From NCBI GenBank assembly GCA_016189945.1, contig JACPRN010000173.1:1-37240 (forward strand): 37,240 nucleotides of DNA. The letters run 5' to 3'. The position numbers were made by a program, and so were the translations under genes. The stretch comes from Betaproteobacteria bacterium. Lineage in GTDB: Bacteria; Pseudomonadota; Gammaproteobacteria; Burkholderiales; SG8-39. The notes under the pieces are model-generated. The model searched no databases. It saw nothing but the letters and a program-made list of their open reading frames with translations, and was not told where the DNA came from. Below, piece after piece: positions 1 through 8,479 of the stretch (the first letter of the stretch is position 1; each line of letters begins with the position of its first letter).

Positions 1-99
1 GCGGGGGCGGGAATCCAGAGTAGTTCAGCGATGAGCACTGGATCCCCGCTTTCGCGGGGATGACGGAGGCACGTCATGCGGTTATGTAATCCTCAATAA
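1..99. repeat. Dispersed palindromic (REP/MITE-like) repeat, copy 1, truncated by window edge
   Basis: gcgggaatccagagtagttcagcgatgagcactggatccccgctttcgcggggatgacgg...catgcggttatgtaatcctcaat; shares core and outer end with 12284-12455 and is inverted relative to 20684-20822. Confidence 0.85.
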
Positions 100-345
100 A
101 TGGACGAAAACGAAATCCGCGCCCTTGTCCTGCAGGCCCTGGACGAAGTGGCGCCGGGCGTCGACAAATCGGGCCTGCGGCCCGAGCAGCCCCTGCGTGC
201 CCAGATAGACCTCGATTCCATGGATTGGCTCAACTGCCTGGCCGAACTGGGCGGCCGACTGAAAATCGAGATCCCGGAGGCCGACTACGGCAGGCTCGGC
301 ACCCTGGAGGCGCTCGTTTCCTATCTGAAGGAAAGACTTTCATGA
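100..345 (+). CDS. Acyl carrier protein
   Basis: 81 aa, acidic, phosphopantetheine attachment-like motif DLDSMDWLN. Confidence 0.85.
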   Translation: MDENEIRALVLQALDEVAPGVDKSGLRPEQPLRAQIDLDSMDWLNCLAELGGRLKIEIPEADYGRLGTLEALVSYLKERLS

Positions 346-917
346 ACGCGTCCGAGCCGCCGCGATTGCCGCCGGCGGGAAACGCGGACAAGCCGGTCTA
401 TCCCGCGGCGCTCGCGCGAAACCGCCGCCTGTTCGACGGGACGCCGGTTGCCATCCGGCCGATTCGGCCGGAAGATTCGGGCATGGAGCAGGAATTCGTG
501 CGCCATCTTTCGGAGGACTCGCGCTATTTCCGCTTTCTCGGCAGCATGCGCGAGCTGCCGCCGAAGAAACTCAAGTACTTCACCGAAATCGATTACGACC
601 TGCACATGGCCTTTGTCGCGGTGGTGCTGCGCGAGGGCAAGGAAGTGGAGATCGGCGTTGCGCGCTATGTCGGCGGCGCGCAGCGCGACAAGTGCGAGTT
701 CGCCGTGGCCGTGGACGACGACTGGCAGGGGACCGGCGTCGCGGGGCTGCTGATGGCCTCGCTCATGGATGCGGCGCGCGAGCGCGGATTCCGCACCATG
801 GAGGGCCTCGTGCTGCGGAGCAACCTCAAGATGCTGAAATTCGCGAAGCAGCTCGGGTTCAAGCTCCGCCCGAGCGAGGACGACGCCGGAACCGTGGTCG
901 TGGCGCGGCCGCTATAA
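342..917 (+). CDS. GNAT family N-acetyltransferase
   Basis: ATG at 342 overlaps ACP stop (ATGA); GNAT-like core CEFAVAVDDDWQGTGVAGLLMASLMDAARERGFRTMEGLVLRSNLKMLKFAKQLGF. Confidence 0.85.
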   Translation: MNASEPPRLPPAGNADKPVYPAALARNRRLFDGTPVAIRPIRPEDSGMEQEFVRHLSEDSRYFRFLGSMRELPPKKLKYFTEIDYDLHMAFVAVVLREGKEVEIGVARYVGGAQRDKCEFAVAVDDDWQGTGVAGLLMASLMDAARERGFRTMEGLVLRSNLKMLKFAKQLGFKLRPSEDDAGTVVVARPL

Positions 918-1085
918 GGCGTTTCGCGCCGGAAGGGGGGAGGGCAGCCGTATCGAGCGCTCGCCGCAGAGCACGCAAGTGCCGCGAATGGCGGCGGTTT
1001 CGCGCGCGACGCCGTCTCGAATCGCCTGTGCCATGTCGCCCAGCTCGTCTGCGAGCGCGCCCACCAGATCGTCAAGCTCTCGCAT
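912..1085 (-). CDS. Small hypothetical protein (57 aa)
   Basis: MRELDDLVGALADELGDMAQAIRDGVARETAAIRGTCVLCGERSIRLPSPLPARNAL; ATG abuts the PRTase stop (TGAATG); below the ORF-track size cutoff. Confidence 0.55.
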   Translation of the reverse strand: MRELDDLVGALADELGDMAQAIRDGVARETAAIRGTCVLCGERSIRLPSPLPARNAL

Positions 1086-1730
1086 TCACGCGCTGCGCGC
1101 GAGCTGAAAATCGCGCAGCAGCCGCACCACCTCGTCGTCTTCGATCTGGCGGAAGTCATCGTAGAATTGGCCCACCGCCGCGAAATACCTGGGCGCAAGC
1201 AGGCATTCGACGTGGGCGCAGAGCGGCCGGAACCGCTCGAGCGCCTCCGGCGGCGCAACGGGAACCGCGACGATGCTTTCGCGCGGCTTCAGGGCATTGA
1301 GAACGTGCAACGCGGCGAGCATGGTCGAACCGGTGGCGATGCCGTCGTCGGTGACGATGACCGAGCGTCCGGCCACGGGCGAGGGCGGTTTTACTGCGCG
1401 GAAAAGCCTGCGGCGACGCTCGATCTCGGCCATCTGGTTCTCCCGCTCCATGCGGACATAGTCGTCGGTCGTCCCCGGAATTTCCCGCGCGAACGAATTG
1501 AGATACACCTCGCCATCCTCTCCGATCGCCCCGATCGCGAGTTCCGGCTGATGCGGCGCCCGCAGCTTGCGCGAGAGAACGACATCGAGCTCGGCGCCGA
1601 GTTCCCGGGCGAGCACGGCGGCGGTCACGACGCCGCCCCGAGGAATTCCAAGAACCAGCGGGTCTGTCAGCGCGCGGGACTTCAGCCGCTGCGCGAGTTG
1701 CAGTGCCGCGTCTTCACGATCCCGGAACAT
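1086..1730 (-). CDS. Phosphoribosyltransferase domain protein
   Basis: GIPRGGVVTAAVLARELGAELDVVLSRKLRAPHQPELAIGAIGEDG and PRPP loop-like VIVTDDGIATGSTMLAAL. Confidence 0.9.
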   Translation of the reverse strand: MFRDREDAALQLAQRLKSRALTDPLVLGIPRGGVVTAAVLARELGAELDVVLSRKLRAPHQPELAIGAIGEDGEVYLNSFAREIPGTTDDYVRMERENQMAEIERRRRLFRAVKPPSPVAGRSVIVTDDGIATGSTMLAALHVLNALKPRESIVAVPVAPPEALERFRPLCAHVECLLAPRYFAAVGQFYDDFRQIEDDEVVRLLRDFQLARSA

Positions 1731-1733
1731 GGA

Positions 1734-2651
1734 TCACCTCGGCTCGAGAAGTCCCAGACCCGCTATCCGCGCGAGAGCCTGCGCGAACAGCGGCGCGACC
1801 GGTACTATCTGTACGCGCGGGTCGGGCGCGGTCGGAACGCTGTCGGTCGCCACGACCTTGCCCACCGCCGAAGAGCAAATGCGCTCCACTGCTCCGGGCG
1901 CCATGACGGCATGAACAAAGACTGCGTGGACCTCCCTGGCGCCCGCGGCGAGCAATGCCTGCGCCGCCGCTGCGATCGTGCCGCCCGTGCTTGCCATGTC
2001 ATCGACGATTACGCAGGCTCGATCCCGCACCTCGCCCAAGACATGCAGCGTGGCCGCAACGTCGATCGCCGGACGGGTCTTCGCGACCACCGCCAGCGGC
2101 ACAGCCAGGGCCGCCGCATAGCGTTGCGCGCGTTTGACTCCACCGGCATCCGGAGACACGAGCGAAAGGTCGGACAATCTCCAGGCGCGAATCGTCGGCA
2201 GCATCAGTTCATCAGCCCGCAAATGGATGAGCGGCATTTCGAATGCGCTCTCCAGAGCCGGTGAATGCAGGTCGAGCGTCACGATCCGCTCGACCCCGGC
2301 ACAGCGCAGGACGCGTGCGGCAAGCTGCGCCGAGCGCGGTTCGCCGGGGTGGTTGCGAACGTCCTGGCGCGCGTAACCGAAATACGGGACCAATGCGCCG
2401 ACGCGCGCGGCGCCTGCGGCGCGGGCCGCGTCTGCCAGCAGGGCGAGCGTCATCAGGTGCCGGCTGGTCGGCGCCGAAGTGGGCTGCACGATGTAGACCT
2501 CGCGATCGCGCACGTCGGCTTCGATCCGGATCCGCGATTCGCCGTCGGCGAATGCCGAGATCTGAGCCGGCGCCAGCGTCGTGCCCGCGAGCTTTGCGAT
2601 GTCGTGCGCGAGCGCAGGGTGCGCGTCGCCGGCGATCAGTACGGGGACCAT
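1734..2651 (-). CDS. prs: Ribose-phosphate pyrophosphokinase (PRPP synthetase) family
   Basis: FADGESRIRIEADVRDREVYIVQ, VPYFGYARQDV, VTLDLHSPA, VSPDAGGVKRAQRYA, CVIVDDMASTGGTI. Confidence 0.9.
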   Translation of the reverse strand: MVPVLIAGDAHPALAHDIAKLAGTTLAPAQISAFADGESRIRIEADVRDREVYIVQPTSAPTSRHLMTLALLADAARAAGAARVGALVPYFGYARQDVRNHPGEPRSAQLAARVLRCAGVERIVTLDLHSPALESAFEMPLIHLRADELMLPTIRAWRLSDLSLVSPDAGGVKRAQRYAAALAVPLAVVAKTRPAIDVAATLHVLGEVRDRACVIVDDMASTGGTIAAAAQALLAAGAREVHAVFVHAVMAPGAVERICSSAVGKVVATDSVPTAPDPRVQIVPVAPLFAQALARIAGLGLLEPR

Positions 2652-2653
2652 CC

Positions 2654-2767
2654 TTAGGAGACCTTGCTCTCGCCGCCTGCGATGCGAATGTCACCGCGCA
2701 ATTGCCGCCCGTCGGCAGTTATGCTGACTTCGGAGGGGTGGGGCCGCACGACCGTGAGGGGAGCCAT
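2654..2767 (-). CDS. Small ORF (37 aa) leading the prs operon
   Basis: MAPLTVVRPHPSEVSITADGRQLRGDIRIAGGESKVS; strong SD GCAGGAGCATCCG-ATG; stop TAA lies 2 nt before the prs ATG. Confidence 0.55.
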   Translation of the reverse strand: MAPLTVVRPHPSEVSITADGRQLRGDIRIAGGESKVS

Positions 2768-2837
2768 CGGATGCTCCTGCGAAGCGTCGAACCGGGCCGA
2801 GCTTCAGCCCTCGCAGGGGAAGGCCGAAGCTCGACAA

Positions 2838-2878
2838 AATATAGCCGTTTGCGGCCAATGCGTGTTGACTTGAGTCAA
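2838..2878 (-). promoter_or_regulatory. Putative class II FNR/ANR-type promoter of the sORF-prs-PRT operon
   Basis: Minus strand TTGACTCAAGTCAA (2878-2865), 21 nt, TATATT (2843-2838). Confidence 0.65.
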
Positions 2879-2892
2879 GACGCGTCCGCCCG

Positions 2893-4233
2893 TCACAAGC
2901 GCCCCGCGCGAGCGCGAAGCTGCTCCAGAAGCGAGCAGACCATGTTCGCGAGCGATGGGGCGGAACGATCCCTTGCCTCGACTTCAACGCGCGCTGCCGG
3001 AAGAGCAATCTGAAGTATCTGCGCCAGGTCGGCGCCGGTACCGAGCAACACGGCCTCGCACGGCACCCTGGCGATCGTCCGGCGCAAGTCCTCGCGCTGC
3101 TCGCGGCTGTAACCGAGGGCGGGCAAAACCGGGCCGAGGTGCGGATACTGCTCGTACGCCGCGGCGATCGACCCGAGCGCATGCGCTCTCGGGTCGACGA
3201 GCGACGCCCCCAGGAGCCTCGCCGCGCGCGCCCCGCCTGCTTCGGCCATGCGGCCGTGGGTTACCGACGGACCGTCCTCGATCACCAGCACCTTGCGGCC
3301 GCGGACGAGCTGGGGGCGGTCAACTCGTTCCTCCAGCGCCATCATCGCGACCTGAGCTTGCGGGTTGAGCTTGCGTGCGGCGCGCAGCGTGGCATCGACG
3401 TTCGCGGCCCCGGCGGCGTTCACTTTGCTGATGACCAGGACATCGGCCGCGCGCACATTGGCTTCCCCCGGAAAATAGCCCTCCTCCTCCCCGGGCCGCA
3501 GCGGGTCCAGGACGGTGACGGTCACATCCGGTTTGAAGAACGCCATGTCGTTGTTGCCGCCGTCCCACAGGATCACGTCCCCTTCGGCGCTCGCGCGTTC
3601 CAGGACCGCCGAGTAATCGACGCCAGCATAGACGGCGGCGCCGTTGTCGACATGCGGCTGGTACTCCTCCATTTCCTCGATGCTCAAGTCCGCGCCGACG
3701 ATGTCGGCGCTCGTCCGATAACGCTCCACGCCGCGATCGAGCGGGCCGTAGGGCATCGGATGGCGCACCACAACGGGCTTCGCGCCCGCCGCCCTCAGGG
3801 CGCTGAACAAATAGCGGCTGATGGTGCTCTTGCCCGCGCCGGTGCGCGCCGCAACGACCGCAACCACTGGCAAACCCGCTCGAAGCATGGTATCGCCCGG
3901 TCCGAGCAGCGCGAACGAGGCACCGTTGGCAAAGGCAATCGACGCGAGGTGCATGACGTGACTGTGGGTGACGTCGCTGTAGCAGAAGACCACGTCGTCG
4001 GCCTGGTGCTCGCGGATCAGCCGCGCAAGTTCCGTTTCGGCGAAGATGGGTATGCCTTGCGGATAGAGAGCACCGCAGAGCGATGCGGGATAAGTCCGGT
4101 TCGCGATGTTGGGTATCTGCGCGGCGGTAAACGCGACCACGCGATACTGCGCTGCGCCGCGAAAGAACACGTTGAAGTTGTGGAAATCACGTCCCGCCGC
4201 CCCCAGGATAATGACTTTGCGCACGGCGGCCAT
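2893..4233 (-). CDS. Cyclic 2,3-diphosphoglycerate synthase-like P-loop protein
   Basis: MAAVRKVIILGAAGRDFHNFNVFFRGAAQYRVVAFTAAQIPNIANRTYP; P-loop AARTGAGKST; ILWDGGNNDMAFFKPDVTVTVLDPLRPGEE. Confidence 0.75.
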   Translation of the reverse strand: MAAVRKVIILGAAGRDFHNFNVFFRGAAQYRVVAFTAAQIPNIANRTYPASLCGALYPQGIPIFAETELARLIREHQADDVVFCYSDVTHSHVMHLASIAFANGASFALLGPGDTMLRAGLPVVAVVAARTGAGKSTISRYLFSALRAAGAKPVVVRHPMPYGPLDRGVERYRTSADIVGADLSIEEMEEYQPHVDNGAAVYAGVDYSAVLERASAEGDVILWDGGNNDMAFFKPDVTVTVLDPLRPGEEEGYFPGEANVRAADVLVISKVNAAGAANVDATLRAARKLNPQAQVAMMALEERVDRPQLVRGRKVLVIEDGPSVTHGRMAEAGGARAARLLGASLVDPRAHALGSIAAAYEQYPHLGPVLPALGYSREQREDLRRTIARVPCEAVLLGTGADLAQILQIALPAARVEVEARDRSAPSLANMVCSLLEQLRARAGRL

Positions 4234-4242
4234 CGATCGCGC

Positions 4243-5394
4243 CTACGCGGGAGCGTGCCGTATCACCACCGTGTCGGGTCCGGGAAAGCCGTTGAACTGC
4301 GTCGCATAGCCGAGAGTGTAGGCGCCGGCATTGGGAAAACAGAGGTAATCGCCCTCGCCGAGGTCCAGCGGCAGCATTTTGTCCCGCTCGATGACGTCCA
4401 GGGAATCGCAAGTCGGTCCGGCCACGGTACAGGGTATTTCGGCGCCTTCGCGCTCGGTGCGCATGGCGTATTGCAGGCCCGCAATCGATTCCATCAGGCC
4501 ATGATAGACGCCGCTGTCAAGATACACCCAGCGCGTGCCGTGGCGCACCGCCGTGCCGATCACGCGGCTCACCAGCCAGGCGCAGTCGCTCACCAGGAAG
4601 CGGCCCGGTTCGGCCATGAGGCGGACTTGCGGCGGCAGATCGGCGACCGCGGCTTCGACAGTCACGCCGATCTTCTCGATGGAGGGGATCGGTTTCAGAT
4701 GGCGCACCGGGAATCCGCCGCCGATGTTGAGCAGCCGCGGATCCAGGCCCTGTTCGCGCATCAGGCCGAAAACCAGTTTGGCGTTTTCGATCCCGATGCG
4801 CCAGTTCTCGAGGTCGCGGCACTGCGAGCCGACGTGGAAGGCAACGCCTGCGACGTCGGCCCTCAGCCTGCGGGCCTCGCGAATGATGTCGGATGCCTCG
4901 GTCAGCGCCGCGCCGAACTTGCCGCTGAGCGGCCAGTCGCTGCCGATGTTCTGTGTCTCGATGCGCAGCACCAGCCGCGCGTCTTTCATGACGCCGGCGA
5001 TCTTGTGCAGTTCGTCGACGCTGTCGACGATGAACCAGCGCACACCGGCGCGCGCGGCGTATTCGATGTAGTCACGCGGCTTGATCGGGTTGTTGTAATG
5101 AATGGCCTGCGCGTGCACGCCGGCCCCGAGGACGGCGTCGAGTTCGGCGATCGAGGCGACCTCGAAGCCGATGTGCTCCTCGGCCATCAGATTCAGCACC
5201 GCAGGCTGCGAATTCGCCTTGACGGCGTAATACACCTGGACTCTCGGCATTGCCGCGCGAAAGCGCCGCAGCTTGTTGCGTATCAGCTCCGGATCGAGCA
5301 ACAGGAAGGGCGTTCTGCGCGCCCTGTCCTTGAGCGCTTGCCGCACCAGCGCGAAATCCAGCGCGACCTCCGGATAACCGTCGTCGGCCTGCAA
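4243..5394 (-). CDS. Fold-type III PLP-dependent decarboxylase (ODC/DAPDC family)
   Basis: YYAVKANSQPAVL (PLP Lys), HVGSQ, LNIGGGFPV, EPGRFLVSDC, GPTCDSLDVI; the track start is TTG, so the exact start is uncertain. Confidence 0.85.
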   Translation of the reverse strand: MQADDGYPEVALDFALVRQALKDRARRTPFLLLDPELIRNKLRRFRAAMPRVQVYYAVKANSQPAVLNLMAEEHIGFEVASIAELDAVLGAGVHAQAIHYNNPIKPRDYIEYAARAGVRWFIVDSVDELHKIAGVMKDARLVLRIETQNIGSDWPLSGKFGAALTEASDIIREARRLRADVAGVAFHVGSQCRDLENWRIGIENAKLVFGLMREQGLDPRLLNIGGGFPVRHLKPIPSIEKIGVTVEAAVADLPPQVRLMAEPGRFLVSDCAWLVSRVIGTAVRHGTRWVYLDSGVYHGLMESIAGLQYAMRTEREGAEIPCTVAGPTCDSLDVIERDKMLPLDLGEGDYLCFPNAGAYTLGYATQFNGFPGPDTVVIRHAPA

Positions 5395-5562
5395 CAGGGT
5401 CTCGGAGCGGACTTCTGGAGGATTCTTGAATATCCCGGTCGGACCGATTTTCCGTCCTCCCCGATAGCGTCCGCCGGATGCCGAAACCGCCTAGAGCGCC
5501 GGCATCGCCCGGCGCGCATCGGAAGCAGCAGCTCGATGACGAAGTCTGAGAATCGAGGAAAC

Positions 5563-5603
5563 ATCCTAGGCGCCGTTGAGGGTTTCATTTTGATTTGCAT
5601 CAA
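5563..5603 (-). promoter_or_regulatory. Putative class II FNR/ANR-type promoter of the decarboxylase/cpgS-like pair
   Basis: TTGATgcaaATCAA (5603-5590 on minus), 21 nt, TAGGAT (5568-5563). Confidence 0.7.
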
Positions 5604-5827
5604 GAGCAAACGAGTCGTTGCCGCGCGCCGCGCGCGTCGCACGCTGAGCGCCGTGTTCGCTACCTAGTTCGTGGTATCGCCGAATATCCGGTTCTGCGGA
5701 TTGCGCCGCTGGTGCAACTAACTACACTTGCGTGCAGGGTCGAAGCGGTCAGGGAGTTTGTCTGCGATCTGCGATCGCATCCGAGCGCAAGAATTCGGCG
5801 CTGGCGCAACCGAGGAATTCTGCAACG

Positions 5828-6832
5828 ATGAAGATTCTTGCGATGGTCCTGGCCGGCGGCGAGGGCAGCCGCCTCTATCCGCTGACCGCCATGCACGCCA
5901 AGCCCGCCCTGCCGTTCGTGAACGGTTACCGGATCATCGATTTCGTGCTCAGCAATCTCGCCAATTCTGGGATTTCCTCGGTGTACGTTCTGGCGCAATA
6001 CAAGCCGTGCTCGTTGATCGATCATCTCGGCGCGGTCTGGGCGCCCCGCTTCAACCGCATCGGGGGCTTTCTGACGGTCATATGTCCGAAGACGGCTGAG
6101 GGCGAGATGCCTTTCAAAGGCACTGCCGATGCCGTCCATCGAAATCTGCATCTGGTCGAGCGCCATGGGCCGGAAGTCGTGGCCGTCTTCGCCGCGGACC
6201 ACGTGTATCGCATGGACGTCTGCCAGATGGCGGAGTTTCACCTCCAGCGCAACGCCGACGTCAGCGTGGCGGCGGTGCCTGTTCCGATCGAGAAAGCGTC
6301 CGCATTCGGCGTCATGGTGACCGAAGGCGACACGAGCGTGCGTAAATTCCAGGAAAAGCCGGCGCGTCCTTTCCCCATGCCGTCCGATCCGACCCGCGCC
6401 TATGCGTCGATGGGCAACTACCTGTTCATGCCCCGCGTCCTGGAGCCGCTGCTGGAGGAGGCGAAGCGCGCCGGCGGCAGCGATTTCGGGCGCCACATCC
6501 TGCCCCATTTGCCCGGCAGGTATCGCACGTTCGCTTATGATTTTTCCAACAACGCGCTTCCCGGCATCGCTCCCCACGAAGAGCGCGGCTACTGGCGCGA
6601 TGTCGGCACGCTCGAGGCGCTGGTCGCCGCGCAGAAGGATACCGAGGGGCCCGAGCCGCGTTTCGATCTGCACAATCGCGCCTGGCCGATAATGGGCAGC
6701 GAAGACCAGGCCGCCCCCGCCAGGGGCAGCGGCCTGCGCAGGAGAACATCGGAGGAGGCGCAGGACCGTCATCCGGTGCCCGTGTTCGGCACCGAACGCC
6801 CGCTTGGGCGCGAGTGGCGCGCGGAAGCCTGA
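5828..6832 (+). CDS. glgC: Glucose-1-phosphate adenylyltransferase-like nucleotidyltransferase
   Basis: MKILAMVLAGGEGSRLYPLTAMHAKPALPFVNGYRIIDFVLSN; GTADAVHRNL; GYWRDVGTLEA; C-terminal beta-helix not apparent. Confidence 0.85.
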   Translation: MKILAMVLAGGEGSRLYPLTAMHAKPALPFVNGYRIIDFVLSNLANSGISSVYVLAQYKPCSLIDHLGAVWAPRFNRIGGFLTVICPKTAEGEMPFKGTADAVHRNLHLVERHGPEVVAVFAADHVYRMDVCQMAEFHLQRNADVSVAAVPVPIEKASAFGVMVTEGDTSVRKFQEKPARPFPMPSDPTRAYASMGNYLFMPRVLEPLLEEAKRAGGSDFGRHILPHLPGRYRTFAYDFSNNALPGIAPHEERGYWRDVGTLEALVAAQKDTEGPEPRFDLHNRAWPIMGSEDQAAPARGSGLRRRTSEEAQDRHPVPVFGTERPLGREWRAEA

Positions 6833-6872
6833 AGGCGGGCACTGAATACAATACAACACAAGGGAGCCAATC

Positions 6873-7148
6873 ATGCGACAAACGCAAAAGGGAACCGCGG
6901 CACGAACGCCGCGAGCGCAGGTCTTTGCGCAGCGAACGAAATCGCCGGACACGGGGAAAAGGACCGGCGGAACCCGCCCGCGCGCCCCGGCAAGGCATGT
7001 TTCCGCCGCCTCTCTGGAGGAGCGGTTCCCGATGAGCGCCGCAGCGGCATTCGTCAGCGCCGAGCAGTTCGACTATTACGCAGGGAACGACGAAGACGAT
7101 TGGCTGGATGCCGAGGCGGAGATCGCGCGACTGCTCGGCAAAGCCTGA
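6873..7148 (+). CDS. Small protein with DUF2934-like C-terminus
   Basis: SD AGGGAG; C-term DYYAGNDEDDWLDAEAEIARLLGKA. Confidence 0.6.
   Translation: MRQTQKGTAARTPRAQVFAQRTKSPDTGKRTGGTRPRAPARHVSAASLEERFPMSAAAAFVSAEQFDYYAGNDEDDWLDAEAEIARLLGKA
7083..7146 (+). repeat. Direct repeat copy A (3' end of the DUF2934-like gene)
   Basis: 64 nt, 3 differences from 8585-8648. Confidence 0.9.
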
Positions 7149-7324
7149 TCGCCTCGGACTGCCGAGGCTGAAAACGTTGACCGGCGGCCCCGCCGGGGTC
7201 GAGAGGGAAAGAGTCGCGTACCGCTCAACGCGACGAGCCTTTCTCCGCTCCGGATACTCGGGCTGCCGGTTACAGCATGGAGGGTACGCGTCCAGCCGTC
7301 CGCAATCTGCGGGGCACTCGGTTT

Positions 7325-8479
7325 TCAGCGAACCTTCAGAAGATGGCGAATGAGGCCTTCCAGGCCGACAAACGTCACGGGCACGCCAGCGTGCTGTTCC
7401 GCAAAGGACGTTTTCACGTCGGAGGCAACGACGAGATTGGCGCCCTCGGGATGCTGTTTCCTGAAGGAGACGAGGTTCGCCGCATCGAAGTTCGTGCTCG
7501 TCGCCTTGCACTCGATGGCAACCGGCGGCCTGCCGCGTCCCGCGAGAATGAAATCCACCTCGTGCCCGCGCTTGTCGCGCCAGTAGCGGATCGCGCGGGT
7601 CTGCAGGCGTGCGTGGATTTCGTTCAGCACGTAATGCTCCCAGAGCAAGCCGAAATCCTCGGCGCGCAGGCGATCGATGCCGCGGTAGTGGCAAACGAAG
7701 CCGGTATCGAAACCGTAAACTTTGGGTGCCGCCACGATCTCGGTGGCGCGGCGTGAACTGAACGGGCGCACTACATGGACAACGAAGGTCGCTTCGAGCA
7801 CCGCGAGGTAGTTGGCGATCGAAGTGCGGCTTACGTCGCAGTCGCGCGCGAAGCGCGTGGCCTCGAAGAGCCCCCCGCTCTGAACGTGCAGAAGCTCCAG
7901 GAATCGCTGGAACGAGTGGCGCCGCTCCAGCCGGAAAAGCTCCAGGATATCCTTCGCCCAATAGGAATCGACCCACTCCTGCACCTCGCGCTCCGGCATT
8001 TCCGGGGCGAGAAAAAATGGCGGCAGTCCGCCGCGCAGAAATCGGTGATCGAGGCTGGTCGTGCCGAAGTCGACCAGGTCCCCGGACATCATCGGCGTGA
8101 GCCAGACCTCGGCCTTGCGCCCGGTCAGGGTGTCGCGAAAGCGCCGCGAGGCGCCAAGGGTCGAGGAACCCGTGGCAAGTATTCTGACGTCCTGATAGTG
8201 ATCTGCGGCGATCTTGAGCAGTTCCGAAGGATTGCCGTGACGGTGGATTTCATCGAGCACGACCGTGCGCCCGCGGCGCGCGTCGAAAAAGGTCTCGGGC
8301 TGAGCGAGAAGCCGCCGAATGCTCGGCAATTCGCAATCGAAATACTCCGCGCGCGGCAGCGAACGCGCGATCGTGGTCTTCCCCGAGCGCCGCACGCCAG
8401 ACAGCCATACGACGGACTTCCCTCGCCAGGCTGCTGCCAAGCGCTTCAGCCAGAAATGTCTTGTTCTAAACGCCACCAT
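7325..8479 (-). CDS. ATP-binding protein, AAA_14 / DUF4143 type
   Basis: SGVRRSGKTTIARSLP (Walker A), RTVVLDEIHR (Walker B), ILATGSS; C-term WRDKRGHEVDFILAGRGRPPVAIECKAT. Confidence 0.85.
   Translation of the reverse strand: MVAFRTRHFWLKRLAAAWRGKSVVWLSGVRRSGKTTIARSLPRAEYFDCELPSIRRLLAQPETFFDARRGRTVVLDEIHRHGNPSELLKIAADHYQDVRILATGSSTLGASRRFRDTLTGRKAEVWLTPMMSGDLVDFGTTSLDHRFLRGGLPPFFLAPEMPEREVQEWVDSYWAKDILELFRLERRHSFQRFLELLHVQSGGLFEATRFARDCDVSRTSIANYLAVLEATFVVHVVRPFSSRRATEIVAAPKVYGFDTGFVCHYRGIDRLRAEDFGLLWEHYVLNEIHARLQTRAIRYWRDKRGHEVDFILAGRGRPPVAIECKATSTNFDAANLVSFRKQHPEGANLVVASDVKTSFAEQHAGVPVTFVGLEGLIRHLLKVR

Noticed and set aside
3139-5667. 842-aa plus-strand ORF
   Set aside because: Shadow ORF antisense to the well-supported cpgS-like and decarboxylase genes; composition is Arg/His/Asp rich with no family motifs.
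7151-7168. GCCTCGGACTGCCGAGGC hairpin after the DUF2934-like gene
   Set aside because: Could end transcription, but no T-run follows and similar short GC hairpins are frequent here.
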